Source: Megascapheus bottae
Lineage: Eukaryota > Chordata > Mammalia > Rodentia > Geomyidae
Direction: 5' to 3'
Assembly: GCA_024803745.1 (NCBI GenBank)
Contig: JANJXV010000101.1
Span: 1,691,001-1,755,000, forward strand
Length of the DNA: 64,000 bases
Both the position numbers and the translations under genes were made by a program. The notes under the pieces were generated by a model. It was not told the origin of the DNA. It worked only from the letters and a program-made list of their open reading frames with translations, and ran no database searches. Positions within the stretch are counted from its first letter, which is position 1. Each line of letters opens with the position of its first letter. Of this stretch, positions 53,880 to 64,000 are shown one piece after another.

Positions 53880-54020
53880 CAGGGACTCAAATCTCAGCTG
53901 ACCAAGTGGATGGCCTTGGGGGGGGAAATTATTTGCCCTTGCCAGCCTCAGTTTCCTCCTATGCATGAGAAAAAGGAAAGAATTCGGAGCTCATGTAAGA
54001 ATTAAGGAAATTACAGTTGT
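53880..54020 (-). mobile_element. MIR SINE
   Basis: GACTCAAATCTCAGCTGACC ... CTCAGTTTCCTCCTATGCATGAGAAA is the MIR core read on the minus strand. A G-run interrupts it near 53919. Confidence 0.75.
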
Positions 54021-54648
54021 TCTGCTCCTAAAATCTACAGGATATTTAAGATACACTGCTTTCTTTTCCCCTCTTTTCATACCCTCAAGGCTATTTCAAG
54101 CTTTCTCCACAGGCAGTGAGTAAGGCATCAGAAATGTCTCTGTGCTGAATTAACGTAGCTGAGAAATGAGAAACCCCTCCCTGTGCCCCCAACTTGAGCC
54201 CTCCTCCTCTCTGTTTAGATTCAACTCAAAATAGCTGAACTTAGATGGAACCAGTTGGGGTCTGTCTTTGTATCTGGAGGCTTAAAAAAAAGATTCAAAC
54301 CTTAAGCCCAACAGCTGCAGGTTAGTCAAGGACCTGATTCTGCCTGGTTAATTAACTTTAACCTCCAACCCAAGTCACTGTACATTTGTGCAGCTGACTC
54401 CTTTGATGCTAAAAGAATAAGCTTTTATCCAATGATTTATAATTTTTTAAAAGAAACTGTTTTAAGTAGCATAGGTGTATAGTTGTGTTTTTTTAATTAA
54501 ATAGAACCAAAGCATTTCAAATGAAGAACTGTTCCTCAAAATACTAGTCTTACAAATCTTGCCAGAAATGCATTTATTAAAAGTAGGCTTCTCAATGTAG
54601 TTTAGGTACATTTAATAAATGTAAGTGTACATATAAAAGCAGATAACG
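54021..54648. other. Low-copy DNA, candidate conserved element
   Basis: No transposon recognised. The piece 54230-54440 has CAGCTGCAGG, GGTTAATTAACTTTAACC (near-palindromic) and GCAGCTGACTCCTTTGATG, a set of E-box, homeodomain and TCF-like words. Confidence 0.4.
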
Positions 54649-54863
54649 GGGCTGGGAGTGTGGCCTAGTAGTAGAGTGCTTATCTAGCATGTACAACGCT
54701 CTGGGTTCAATCCCTTGGTACCACATACACAGAGAAAACAGAAAGTGGTGGTGCTGTGACTCAAGGGGTAGAGTGCTAGCCTTGAGAAAGCCCAAGGACA
54801 ATGCCCAGGCCCTGAGTTGAAGCCCCAGGACTGGCAAAACAAAACAAAACAAAACAAACAAAA
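54649..54863 (+). mobile_element. ID-ID composite SINE
   Basis: Both units present, with a GTGGTGGTG expansion in the joint and a (CAAAA)n tail. CAGATA flanks it on both sides (about 54640 and 54866). Confidence 0.88.
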
Positions 54864-54924
54864 AACAGATAAAAAAGAGATACGTAGATAGAGACTCATA
54901 CTCAGACAAATGTGTGTTTGGCGG

Positions 54925-55085
54925 AGTGGTTACTGGGTCTTGAACTCAGAGCCTAGGCTCTGTCCTGCAACTTCTTCCTCTCCAGACTGAGGCTCTGTCC
55001 CTCAGCTTCCTCCTCTCCAGCTGAGCCTAGGCTCTACTTCTGGATTTTTGGTGGATCTGAGCCTTACAGGCATGAGATGTCAGTC
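54925..55085 (-). mobile_element. Degraded SINE with internal duplication
   Basis: GGGTCTTGAACTCAGAGCC is the complement of the second SINE half. A block of about 38 bases (AGGCTCTGTCC ... CTTCCTCCTCTCCAG) is repeated at about 54954-54990 and 54991-55028. Confidence 0.7.
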
Positions 55086-55509
55086 TCATACAAGCATGTT
55101 ACATATGGATCTCTTTATAATAGATCCTAAAATTTACTTCATTCTGGTATACCTACATCTATGCTTTCAATGGCTCCATTGTTAAAAGAAATTACCATTA
55201 TTCCAATATTTAGGCGGGCCATCATTTCCCCCTCATTTTCCACTAACAGACAAATAGGAGATATTTTATATTTCCCATGATGATGTTGGAGCAACAGGCC
55301 TGCACATGAGTCTCTGTGTAAAGATTTCTTTTTTTTTTTACACTTCATATTTAGAGTGTAGAATGGTTTTTAAAGCCTACACACTCAGAATTCAGTTAGC
55401 ATTTAAGAACGTAAAACATACTTGCATAGGCAGCTCCGGGAGCTCCCACTGCAAAGGGTACATGTTGCCTGATTCCAAAAGAACTACTTACTTCCACAGC
55501 CATATACAA
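55086..55509. other. Low-copy DNA, no gene recognised
   Basis: A T-run lies at 55329-55339. A 91-codon plus-strand frame shows no domain. Confidence 0.45.
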
Positions 55510-55578
55510 TGTAATCCCAGCACTTGGGAGGTGGGGGAAGGAAGACCACTGGACAGTAAGAGACTTGTGGAGAAGAGC
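55510..55578 (+). mobile_element. Old B1-like fragment
   Basis: ATGTAATCCCAGCACTTGGGAGGTGGGGG is a B1/7SL-like start. Confidence 0.6.
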
Positions 55579-55750
55579 TAGGAGGCCCCAGCTGCACAAA
55601 CCAAAGCCAGACAAGATTTTCCAACAGCCATCAAGCCCCCAGACACAGGATCAAGGCTAGCTACCAGGTCAAGGGCTTGCTACCAACCCTATCTATTGTT
55701 GGCTACATGTGAACCCATCCAACAATGGGGATTCCTATCTCAAGAATGCA

Positions 55751-55953
55751 CAGACAGCTGGGTGCTGCTGGCTCATGCCAATAATCCTACTCAGGAGGCT
55801 GAGATCTGAGCATCATGGTTCAAAGCCAGCCTAGACGCTATATCCAATGAATCACCAGAAAACCGGAAGTAGCACTGTGGTGCAAAGTCATAGAGTACTA
55901 ATCAGGCCCTGAGTTCAAGCCCCACATTCAACCAAAAAAAAAAAAAGGTACAG
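55751..55953 (+). mobile_element. B1-ID composite SINE
   Basis: A shortened copy (the linker and right half have deletions) with an A-run at 55934-55946. ACAGACA occurs on both sides as a short duplication. Confidence 0.84.
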
Positions 55954-55957
55954 ACAT

Positions 55958-56667
55958 GTCCCTGCCAGTGCTGTTTTGGGTTTTTTTTCAGTGGATCTGG
56001 GGCACAATGGATAATACCAGGTATATCTTGGGCATTCTGTACCTCTCCACCATCTTTCCCCCATAATTCTCTCCTGGTTTAAAGCTTCCAAACAGAAGCT
56101 TTAACAGCTCAAAGGGACTACCGTACTGTATGTGTGAGAAATCAACACTCCAGGCCTTCAAGGAGAACAGAGGAGGCATTCGGGCTAGCACAGGGAAGAA
56201 TTCTGTACAGTCACCATCCAGAATAGCAGCAGCCCAGATGGGCGCATATCAAATGTTCCTCGTGCACACGATTCGGTCACCTCCCTTCTTCACTGAGCCA
56301 AATATCCATAATTTAAAAGCTGTAAAGCCTGAGCTTTCCCTGTGGGCTCTCTAGCCCCCCCTTCCTGGGGTGGGGGAAAGGGTCAACACTTTCTTGGTAG
56401 TTATAGATGCCATCTGAATACCGCTGGGTTGCTTAACATCTCTGCAGACAACCATGCACTCTCTGGGTCCTTAAGAACAAGTGATACAGGGCTGAGCTCC
56501 TGGAAGGGATGGGTGAACCGGGGTGTGTGGGTACCAGGAAGGGGAAGGGACAGAGGCTGTGTAATGGACAAGGTCAGACTGGGCAGGATACATACAGGAA
56601 TGCAATGTGAGTGCATGAGGAGCGAGGATGGGAGCGTCATTGCTTTCCACGCTGCCACAATGAAATC
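55958..56667. other. Low-copy DNA, no gene recognised
   Basis: A 139-codon plus-strand frame (56342-56761) runs into the CT repeat and is partly artefact. No domain recognised. Confidence 0.45.

Positions 56668-56737
<70 letters not shown>
56668..56737. repeat. (CT)35 microsatellite
   Basis: Pure CT run of about 70 bases, the longest unbroken dinucleotide repeat in the window. Confidence 0.98.
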
Positions 56738-56745
<8 letters not shown>

Positions 56746-57000
56746 CTTAACTGTTTTATGACTCAGCTAGGCATCCCAACTTTTCTTGGCCTGCTTTAGG
56801 GTAACACATTTGCCAAATGTTCTGGCCTCAACAAACAGCACTCAAGGAATTCTTCCCCGTCATCCAGAGCAAAGAGGAAATGTCAGCCTTCGGTTCAGTA
56901 AGTTCTCTCCACGTAAGCAACACTGCCCTGCACTAGGTGTTCGGATTCTACTGAATTCTTTAATTATATCTTCCTTTGGGATCTAAAAAAAAATGCATTT
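56738..57000. other. Low-copy DNA
   Basis: No gene or transposon recognised. Confidence 0.45.
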
Positions 57001-57002
57001 CA

Positions 57003-57378
57003 GGATTTTTGTTTGGTCTTGTTTTTGTTTTTTTTTTCTTTTTTTTTAAATTTTTTTTATTGTAATTAGTAAAAGGGTTACATGATATTTGCCAGATAGA
57101 AGGTGCATTAATTCACATACATTGATACCCTTTCACATGTCTTGGTACCCATTTCCCTCCCCCCTTGGTCTTGTTTTTGAACTCGGGGCTTGCACACTCT
57201 TTCTGAGCTTTTTTCTTTCTTTTTTTTTTTCCCTCAAGGCTTTCACTCTACCACTTGAGCCACACTGACACTTCCGGTTTTTTTCTGAGTGGTTTATTAC
57301 AGCTAAGAGTCTCACAGACTTTCTGTCCCCAGGCTGGCTTTGAACCACAATACTCAGATCTCAACCCCCCTCAATAGG
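57003..57378 (-). mobile_element. B1-ID SINE, tail split by L1
   Basis: The body (GAACTCGGGGCTTGCACAC ... GGCTGGCTTTGAACCACAATACTC, 57180-57378) is a minus-strand composite SINE with a T-run expansion at 57219-57231. The end of its B1-like half is lost or diverged. Confidence 0.82.
57013..57179 (-). mobile_element. Very short L1 3' UTR insertion
   Basis: Only about 137 bases of L1 3' UTR and A-tail (57028-57164), minus strand. TTGGTCTTGTTTTTG is perfectly duplicated at 57013-57027 and 57165-57179. It landed in the A-tail end of a minus-strand B1-ID SINE, whose body continues at 57180. Confidence 0.93.
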
Positions 57379-58097
57379 TAAGATGGCAGGCTGAGAGCAG
57401 ATGGATATTATGTTACCGATGACAGATGCTAATTTACACCCCACTCTCGGCCCCCAGGCCCCCAATGCAATGCCTAGCAAGAGGTTTGGCACTCGGTAAA
57501 CTTACACCAGCAAGAACAGCATTGCCCTGGGAACCTTCGTGAATTCTCCAACCCTTTCCTAGACTGAAGCCAGATTAAGATGCCAGTCATCTCTTACGTC
57601 AAACCAGTAGTAGGCTGGAGAATTTCACATCCTACTCTTTATTTATCTGACACAGGTAATTCTCAGCCCCCAAAACTTAGGACCTTGGATGCACACAGTT
57701 CCACAACACCTGACTTGGGAACACGAGATGAGTAATACAGAAATGAATCTCCAGGCCCAGTTCAGTAAATAGGACTCTCCATTTCCTGACAACACACAAC
57801 AAAACACCCTTTGCCTTCTGCTGAGTCCCATCTCCTAGGAAACATCATAATAGGCTTAGCAAAAGCCAGGAAGATCTTAGGAGACCGGCTGTTCACTCTG
57901 CAACAGGGCTGCACTAATTGTTCTATTCAAGAAGCACACATTGGGTTGGTCTCCACTTTAACCTGCTAGGAATGAAGACACACGTCAGAAACAGGTGGGA
58001 GAGAGGCAGAACTCAGAGCCTGGAAGGCAAAGAGAACTCTGTGAGTCAATGCTCTAATTAGGAACTTGTATGTTCTGCTTTCCCTGCAAGCAGGAAC
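57379..58097. other. Low-copy DNA, no gene recognised
   Basis: No transposon recognised. A 62-codon minus-strand frame has no domain. Confidence 0.5.
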
Positions 58098-58112
58098 ATA
58101 CACACACACACA

Positions 58113-58164
<52 letters not shown>
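58098..58164. repeat. (CA)n microsatellite
   Basis: About 66 bases of CA with one GA interruption near 58113. Confidence 0.98.
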
Positions 58165-58166
<2 letters not shown>

Positions 58167-58262
58167 TTCCATGTACGTTGTGGCTCCTTTAGACAATTAG
58201 GGAAATGATAAGGACCTTCCATTTTGTCTATCATTTAAAATCATGAGAAACGATCCAGTAGG

Positions 58263-58463
58263 GTTTTTCTTTTCTTTTTTTCAGTCCTTGGGCTTGAACT
58301 CAGGGCCTGAGTACTGTCCTTGGACTTTCTCAAGGCTAGCATTCTACCACTTGAGCCACAGCACCATTTCTGGCTTTTTCTATGTAGGTGGTACCAAGGA
58401 ATCGAACCTGGGTCTCTGTGCATAATAGCCAAATACTCTACAACTAGGTCACACTCCCAGCCC
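58263..58463 (-). mobile_element. ID-ID composite SINE
   Basis: Complete minus-strand copy with T-rich left end, second unit (GGCTAGCATTCTACCACTTGAGCC complement) and first unit (GAATCGAACCTGGGTC complement). Confidence 0.9.
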
Positions 58464-58931
58464 TTGTCCCTCCCAGCCCTCTTTCTTTTTTTTTTTAAAT
58501 GCACATTTGTAAAAGAAACTTGGGCTACATCTAATCTAACCATGCCCACTTCTGGGAAAACTTCCACCCCCACCATAAATATATCCCTGTGTCTGTGACA
58601 ATATTGAGGCCAAATGAGTCACTTGAAAAACCTGAGAAGGGTATTCCATGTTCCAAAGACAAGCAAAAATAATAATAATAACAACAACAAACCTAATTAA
58701 GTCCAGAAAGGAGTAGAAATGAGTCAGGCGCATGTTCACATTGGAATGAGTAACAAGAGGAGATGATATGGATAAAGGGAAAAGTTAACCAACCACCCCT
58801 AAGGGGTGACATTTTACAGAGGACGCCCCACCTGCATGGGACTCACTGCACACTGTAACACCTCATTTTTTTCCCCATCATTTTCTGAACTTACTGTGTC
58901 TCTCTTGCCTACATTCGTCTTTGTATCTTTT
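58464..58931. other. Low-copy DNA, no gene recognised
   Basis: An (AAT/AAC)n patch lies at 58665-58692. No gene recognised. Confidence 0.45.
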
Positions 58932-59459
58932 AAGAAGTCCCCTTCTAAAATGTAAAGACTTAGAAAAAATCATTATTAAGTGAAGTAAGCCAGACTCAAA
59001 GGAACATAGGCCCAATAGTCTCCCTCATTTGTCATAATCAGTAGAAACCTTGGGCTCTTCTAGCAGAGATTTACAATAGAACAAAATCTAGAGACATTAG
59101 GCCAAATAGTATGACACTAAATGTAAAGACCTCCAGGATAAGGAAACAAAAGTCATATTATGAGTGATTGTTGTCCTTAATGTACTATGTTATCTCTCAT
59201 CTCTTTTGCCATCCCTTGGTTATCTCATATTGTTACAATATTTCACCTTGTTATCTGATATATTTTATATGTGCTTAATTGGTTATTTGAAATTGGATAG
59301 GGAAGGGGGGAAATCAAGATAAGCGGATGAGGGTAGGAGGGAAATGGGGACCATGTCATGAGAAAGGGTATCAATGTTTGTGAAATTACACACCTTTTAT
59401 CTGGTAAATATAATGTAACCCTTCTATTAATCACAATAAAAAAAAGAAGTCCCCTTCTA
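58932..59459 (+). mobile_element. 5'-truncated L1, mostly 3' UTR
   Basis: About 496 bases (58948-59443) of the same L1 family, plus strand: the very end of ORF2, then the 3' UTR. AAGAAGTCCCCTTCTA is perfectly duplicated at 58932-58947 and 59444-59459 (16 bases). Confidence 0.95.
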
Positions 59460-59700
59460 TTGTTTGGGATCCAACTCTTCCTCAGATCCTGACTTTACCT
59501 TTTTTTTAACCCAGGGGGTCACTTAAGGGATGTATATAAGGAGATGTGATGTCATGTCTAGTGAGTTTGGGGGACTGATGTGGAGTAAGGTTCATCGAAG
59601 ACGAAGGAGCATAGATGCTGCACCCAGACAGCAAGAGTGTGCAGGTAGCCTCACAAAGAAGCATCCCTGAGAGAGTCACCTAGCTTCTGGATGCATTGAC
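59460..59700. other. Low-copy DNA
   Basis: No gene or transposon recognised. Confidence 0.45.
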
Positions 59701-59704
59701 ACAC

Positions 59705-59840
59705 AAACACTGACTAAAGGGGGAAGAAAATCAGGGAAAATAAAGGGTGATATCGACAAAGAGTCACTGTACTCTTAACCTGACTTACAGAACTGTAACC
59801 CCTTTGTACAACTACATAGTAATAGTAATAATAATAATAG
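59705..59840 (+). mobile_element. Possible rodent L1 3' tail
   Basis: AACTGTAACCCCTTTGTACAAC followed by an AATAATAAT-rich end matches rodent L1 3' ends and the tails at 4325 and 36800. Confidence 0.5.
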
Positions 59841-59886
59841 CAAATCATAAATGACATAAAATTCAAAAGAAATACAATATTAGGAA

Positions 59887-59994
59887 ATGAAGGGGAAGAA
59901 GAATAGGAAGGGAAGGAAAAGGAGGAGGAGGAGAAGGAAGAGGAGGAGGAGGAGGAGGAGGAGGAGGAGGAGAAGGAGGAGGAGAAGGAAGAGG
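59887..59994. repeat. (GGA)n purine repeat
   Basis: About 108 bases of purine with a pure GGA core at about 59919-59970. The serine-rich minus-strand frame is an artefact. Confidence 0.96.
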
Positions 59995-60640
59995 TGATGG
60001 TGGTCGTTGTGGGATAGGGTACATGATTGCAACCATGTTTCCGAAATGCCATCTGTCTCACCTGCTCTCCTCCGGTGCCATGCCACTGGGTATGAGCTTT
60101 GGCGTTGTATGTCTAAACACTACCCAGTCATCTTTCACTGAGTCAGGCTTTGTTCAGCTGACATAGGATGATGAAGGCCTAGAAACACACAGATAACTGA
60201 GAAAATACCCCTCCACCTGGGAGTTCCCAGCTGAGCAGCAAAGATGAATAATGGAAATCCAATGTAAAGAGTGATTTAACTGAGGCATCTTCACAAGGCT
60301 GTATTGGCAGAGAAACAAATTACCTATTGATTTTCTTATTTTTTTTCTAGGAGGGAAGCTACACCCTCCCTAATCTAAACACTTTTTTCTGGGTGGACAT
60401 GAGTTCTAGCGTGTGGCTGAGTTCCCATTCCCCGAACTGGTGCATTCCTTCAGATGACAATGCGGGGGCCACATCACCACCAGAAAAGAACAGGACTCTG
60501 GACGACGGAGGCCCACACAGCGAGTTACAGCTGCCTCTGACATCTTAGACTTACAAGACTCTCTGGGAGTCTTAAATTTGTCCAGGAGAAAGAACTCCAG
60601 AAGGTAAAATATGATCATGATTAACAACTTTTTCATAGAC
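59995..60640. other. Low-copy DNA, no gene recognised
   Basis: A 79-codon minus-strand frame (60406-60645) has no domain. No transposon recognised. Confidence 0.45.
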
Positions 60641-60840
60641 TTCACTTTTCAGAACACTTGGAGATTTACAGAAAAATCTGAGAAGACAGAAGAAATGTCC
60701 CCACATGCCCTCTTCCTACTACCTCTTATTGTTAACATCCTAGATTCCTTTCACACATTTATTACCATACACAAACCAATAATGAGATGGCATTATTAAC
60801 CCAAGTTCACAGTCCATTCTGCTTTCTTTGATTTTTTTCA
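60641..60840 (-). mobile_element. Possible old L1 3' region
   Basis: GAGATTTACAGAAAAATCTGAG ... GTCCCCACATGCCC ... ATTGTTAACATCC ... CACATTTATTACC keeps the word order of an old L1M 3' region read in reverse. Weak. Confidence 0.4.
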
Positions 60841-61185
60841 ACTGACCTGCCACTTATAATCCTATCCCAGGATATCCTGCTCCCTTAGGCTCCTGTTGGC
60901 TGTGACCTGTGACAGGTTCTCCAACTCTCCTTGTTTCTATTGGCCTTCAAAGGGATCACTGAACCAGAAGTACATGGAAGGAGCTGGTGGCTTCACCCCT
61001 CCCTCTCCTGGGCAGTAGTCTCTATGGAAGGAGTCCTCTCTTCCCCCCTCAATATTCATAGGACCCATTTTTATCGAAATGACTCATGGATATTCACTTT
61101 ATACTTTACAATATTATCCAACATAACTTTATTGTTCAAAGGGAACAATGAGCCATAAAGAGTTCATTCAGTTCATCTCCTTGTC

Positions 61186-61189
<4 letters not shown>
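60841..61189. other. Low-copy DNA, no gene recognised
   Basis: A 75-codon plus-strand frame shows no domain. Confidence 0.45.

Positions 61190-61240
<51 letters not shown>
61190..61240. repeat. (AC)25 microsatellite
   Basis: Pure AC run of about 51 bases. Confidence 0.98.
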
Positions 61241-61241
<1 letters not shown>

Positions 61242-62744
61242 CCTTTGGAGGGACCAGAGTGTAAGAATGACGTTTCGCCTATATCCAGTATGTGAGCTCA
61301 AGCTGATTGCCTCAGATACCCCCAGTCTTTAAGTACTGGAAGGAGTACAACCTCATGTGAACCCACTTGCTAAAACACAAATGTTGGAGATATGAAGAAA
61401 GAGAGATAGACAGAGAAAGAGATGGAAAGAGGAGAGACAGCAGACTGAAAGAGCTTCTACTGTGCCAAAGTAGTGGCAGCCACTTTATTGTATCATCCAG
61501 CTTCTGTCCTTCACACCCTCCCACCCCAACTCAAGATGGACAGACAAGAGGAAAAGCTTGATAAGGAAAAAGCAACAACAATCCACAGGCCAGTTCAGCC
61601 AGCCAGCTTAGGCACTGCCTCCTAGCTGGAAGTTATAGAAAGCCAAGACACAGTACAGACACACTGACATTTTCTGAAGTCTGAAATGGAGAAGGGTGGG
61701 GCGGGGTGTTCTATTTGGGAACCTGAGCATGTCTCCTCAGATTCCCTTCCATTCGATTGTATACGTTCATTCCACTGGCTGAAGATCAAGCCCCCAGCTC
61801 CACACCCTCCCTCCTACAATCTCCAGCACAGTTCCCTCTGCGTCCCCTTCTGGCCCAGCAAATTACAAAGACAACTTCCAGTAGCAGGTGGCTACTGGAC
61901 ACATGGCTGGGTAAAGTCCAGAGCAGAAACAAAAACAGAAACCCAATCTCCTCTGAAAGCTCCACAGTAAACAGAACTCTCATCCAAAGGCGGCCTCCTA
62001 GATCCCCAGCAGCCATTGCTAGGCTGATTCCTCTTCCCCAATAAAGCAGTGCCTGGAATGACAAGGTAAAGGACTGACTTCCTATCCCCATCAGGCTGGG
62101 TATCAAACGCCTTCCCTCCTCCAGGTCACCCCACCTTCCCAAAGGCTCGGCTTGCTCTCCATCGGTTAGAAGACCACAAGGCCTTGCACAATACAATTCA
62201 ATTTTAGCAATGGTTCCACCTCCACTGAGAAGTGGGCGGAGTCTCAGTGTGAGGGCAGCCTTTCTTTATGGCCTCCACTTTAGAAAAATGACAACATTAT
62301 CCTTTAGATTTCTTAAGGAAAGAAAACAGAGCCAAAGTAGGCTGCAGCATCCAGCTGGGGTCTAAGACCTTGTTCATAATACCCGAGAAACTTCAAAACC
62401 TTACGCAAGGACAATGCCTAGTATAACATGCCCATTGATAGCGAAGAAGCCCAAGAAAACTAGGCCATGGGTATAAGGAGAGGCAAAAATAGTGATACAT
62501 GGGCGGAGAGACACACACCCGAGAGCTTTTCCTTCCTACTTTAAGAACAGAATTGAATGGGAGCGGTGGCTTTCAGTGGGACGTCAAAACTGCCTCACAA
62601 CTCTGGCAGGAGCTAACTTTGTTTTCTAAATTTAAAGACATTGCAGTTTCTATAATTCGTCTCCAATGAAACTATACTTTTTTTTTCTTTTTTAGTACTG
62701 GCATTGTTGCTAACTCACTGTATAGACACAGTCTTTTTCCAGAA
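61241..62744. other. Low-copy DNA with overlapping open frames
   Basis: The minus-strand frame 61786-62196 (136 codons) overlaps plus-strand frames of 94 and 95 codons. I recognise no domain. This is the longest stretch (about 1.5 kb) without a recognised repeat near the right end. Confidence 0.45.
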
Positions 62745-62835
62745 TGTTCAGTTTACTCATCTGTAAACTGGGAACACTCTACATAATGCCTGAAAGGTTT
62801 GGGTAGGGCTGCTGTGAAAAGCCAAATGATCCAGG
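62745..62835 (-). mobile_element. MIR SINE fragment
   Basis: TTCAGTTTACTCATCTGTAAACTGGGAAC is a MIR core on the minus strand. Confidence 0.82.
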
Positions 62836-62924
62836 ACAAAGCAGAGGCCATTCCTGTCTTCTGAAATGAACAGATACCAGAGAGAATGAAGTTCATGTAG
62901 GCATACAATGGAATATAGATTGAG

Positions 62925-62927
<3 letters not shown>

Positions 62928-62979
<52 letters not shown>

Positions 62980-62988
62980 GCACGCACA
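62928..62988. repeat. (AC)n then (GCAC)n microsatellite
   Basis: About 48 bases of AC followed by three GCAC units. Confidence 0.98.
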
Positions 62989-63284
62989 AAATCCCACAGT
63001 GACTGACAACTCACAAAGTTTCCAATTCTTCCTGACTAGCATACTTCCCAGAAAACAGCAGTCATTTCAAAGGCAAAGGGGTAAGGCCATTTTCAAGGTC
63101 ATCAGTCAAGGTTAAAGAGCATCCTGATCCTTGGGCTGTATTTCTCTCTCTAACCCTCTCTCTCCCCCTTGGATCATGACTCATTAGCATGAATGTGTCA
63201 GAGTGTCTTGTAGCAGGAAAGAAGCAGATCTAAATGAGTTCTTTTCTAACAGAAGCAGCCATGTATAAAGATGGCACTGATCAA
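62989..63284. other. Low-copy DNA
   Basis: No gene or transposon recognised. Confidence 0.45.
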
Positions 63285-63368
63285 TCATTCACTCGATAAA
63301 ATATCTACTTGAACTGGTCATACGTTATCCTCTAGGCACTGAAAATACAACAGTGGGCAAAGACACTC
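63285..63368 (+). mobile_element. L2 3' fragment
   Basis: AAATATCTACTTGAACTGG ... CTCTAGGCACTGAAAATACAACAGTGGGCAAAG matches the L2 3' end ('ctaggcactggggatacagcagtgaacaaaac'). Confidence 0.65.
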
Positions 63369-63373
63369 ACAGC

Positions 63374-63640
63374 TATAGGCTGGATGCTGTGACTCATGCC
63401 TGTAATTTCCAGGAATGAGTAGATTTTCATGACCTCTGGGGTGTTGTGATCAGTAAGATTCCCTTTTGAGGACAGCCCAGGCAAAAAAATTGCAAGACCC
63501 TAGGTCAACGAACAAACTGGGCATAGTGGCTGATATCTGCCATTGGGCAGCATAGATAGGAGACTCGCCATCTAATTCAAGGCTGGGCAGAAACATGAGA
63601 CTCTAGTCATAAAAATTACATTCATACCTGTAAAAAAAAA
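63374..63640 (+). mobile_element. Two old B1-like units in tandem
   Basis: GGCTGGATGCTGTGACTCATGCCTGTAATTTCC (63376 on) and CTGGGCATAGTGGCTGATATCTGCC (63517 on) are two B1-like starts in one orientation about 140 bases apart, with an A-run at 63631-63641. Confidence 0.65.
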
Positions 63641-64000
63641 GAATCACTTCCAGCTTGGAGAAAAAAGATAAAAACTTTTTAAAGGCAATGATGCCACATT
63701 ATTACAAGCTTCGGGATGGGGCAGAGGGGACAAGCCCAAGGTGCTGTGATAATCAGGAAAGGCTCTTCAGTGGTGACTTTGGCCTCTACCCCCACTGGAT
63801 ACTGGCTGATGCTTCGAGCCAAAGGCAATGAGAAAGTGTTCCAGACATTGCAGGGCATTTATTCCCTGGAAAGACTCAATCCTGCCTTCATTTGAGCCAT
63901 CATGGTAAAAGGTCAAATCCCATTGTGCACAGGTAGAGATACAAATGAGGGTCCCTCTCCCGAGCCTCAGCTTTTTCTATTCCAGCCAATGCATCCTGTA
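63641..64000. other. Low-copy DNA to the window edge
   Basis: No gene or transposon recognised. Confidence 0.45.

Noticed and set aside
56401..56739. Arginine/glutamate repeat protein on the minus strand
   Set aside because: Translation of the CT microsatellite.
57966..58196. Cysteine/valine-rich small protein
   Set aside because: Translation of the CA repeat. Similar artefacts occur at 20133-20339, 51294-51547 and 62753-63014.

Overview
The window looks like nuclear DNA from a mammal, most probably a castorimorph rodent (kangaroo rat, pocket mouse, pocket gopher or beaver group). The main evidence is its SINEs. Many copies begin with a tRNA-derived ID-like unit that carries a good B box (GGTTCGATTCC). 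Others begin with a 7SL-derived B1-like unit (CTGTAATCCTAGCTACTCAGGAGGCTGAG). Both types run into the same second tRNA-like half (GTGGCTCAAGTGGTAGAGC ... GAGTTCAAGCCC) and end in an A-tail. ID-like SINEs of this general kind are known from geomyoid rodents. The species cannot be fixed from memory. Old mammalian MIR, L2 and L1M fragments, long CA, CT, TA and AAT microsatellites, and the lack of any compact gene order all fit a vertebrate intergenic or intronic region.

I found no protein-coding gene I can defend. The open frames are short, often open on both strands, and many are simply translated SINEs, L1 pieces or microsatellites. I saw no CpG island, structural RNA gene, CRISPR array or bacterial feature.

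Layout: 1-14 kb holds low-copy DNA with scattered SINEs, MIRs, two AT-rich tracts and one long purine tract. 14-31 kb holds more SINEs, an old L1 ORF2 piece, a 1-kb 5'-truncated L1 (20.4-21.4 kb), a tetranucleotide compound repeat (19.7 kb) and a SINE pile-up (22.3-22.9 kb). 31-43 kb is mixed, with AT-rich DNA, SINE-plus-purine-tract units, an old L1 3' end, a possible solo LTR (38.0-38.3 kb) and a three-level nested SINE (38.6-39.2 kb). 43-60 kb holds four further 5'-truncated L1 insertions of one family, three of them with 12-16 base target-site duplications, and one 137-bp copy inserted into a SINE tail. 60-64 kb is mostly low-copy DNA with two long CA repeats.

The real content is therefore retrotransposon history. 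L1 copies of one 3' UTR family supply the presumed copying machinery, and the SINEs show A-tails and target duplications typical of L1-driven insertion. Several low-copy stretches with homeodomain-like, E-box or octamer motifs are noted as candidate conserved elements, but this cannot be tested without alignments.
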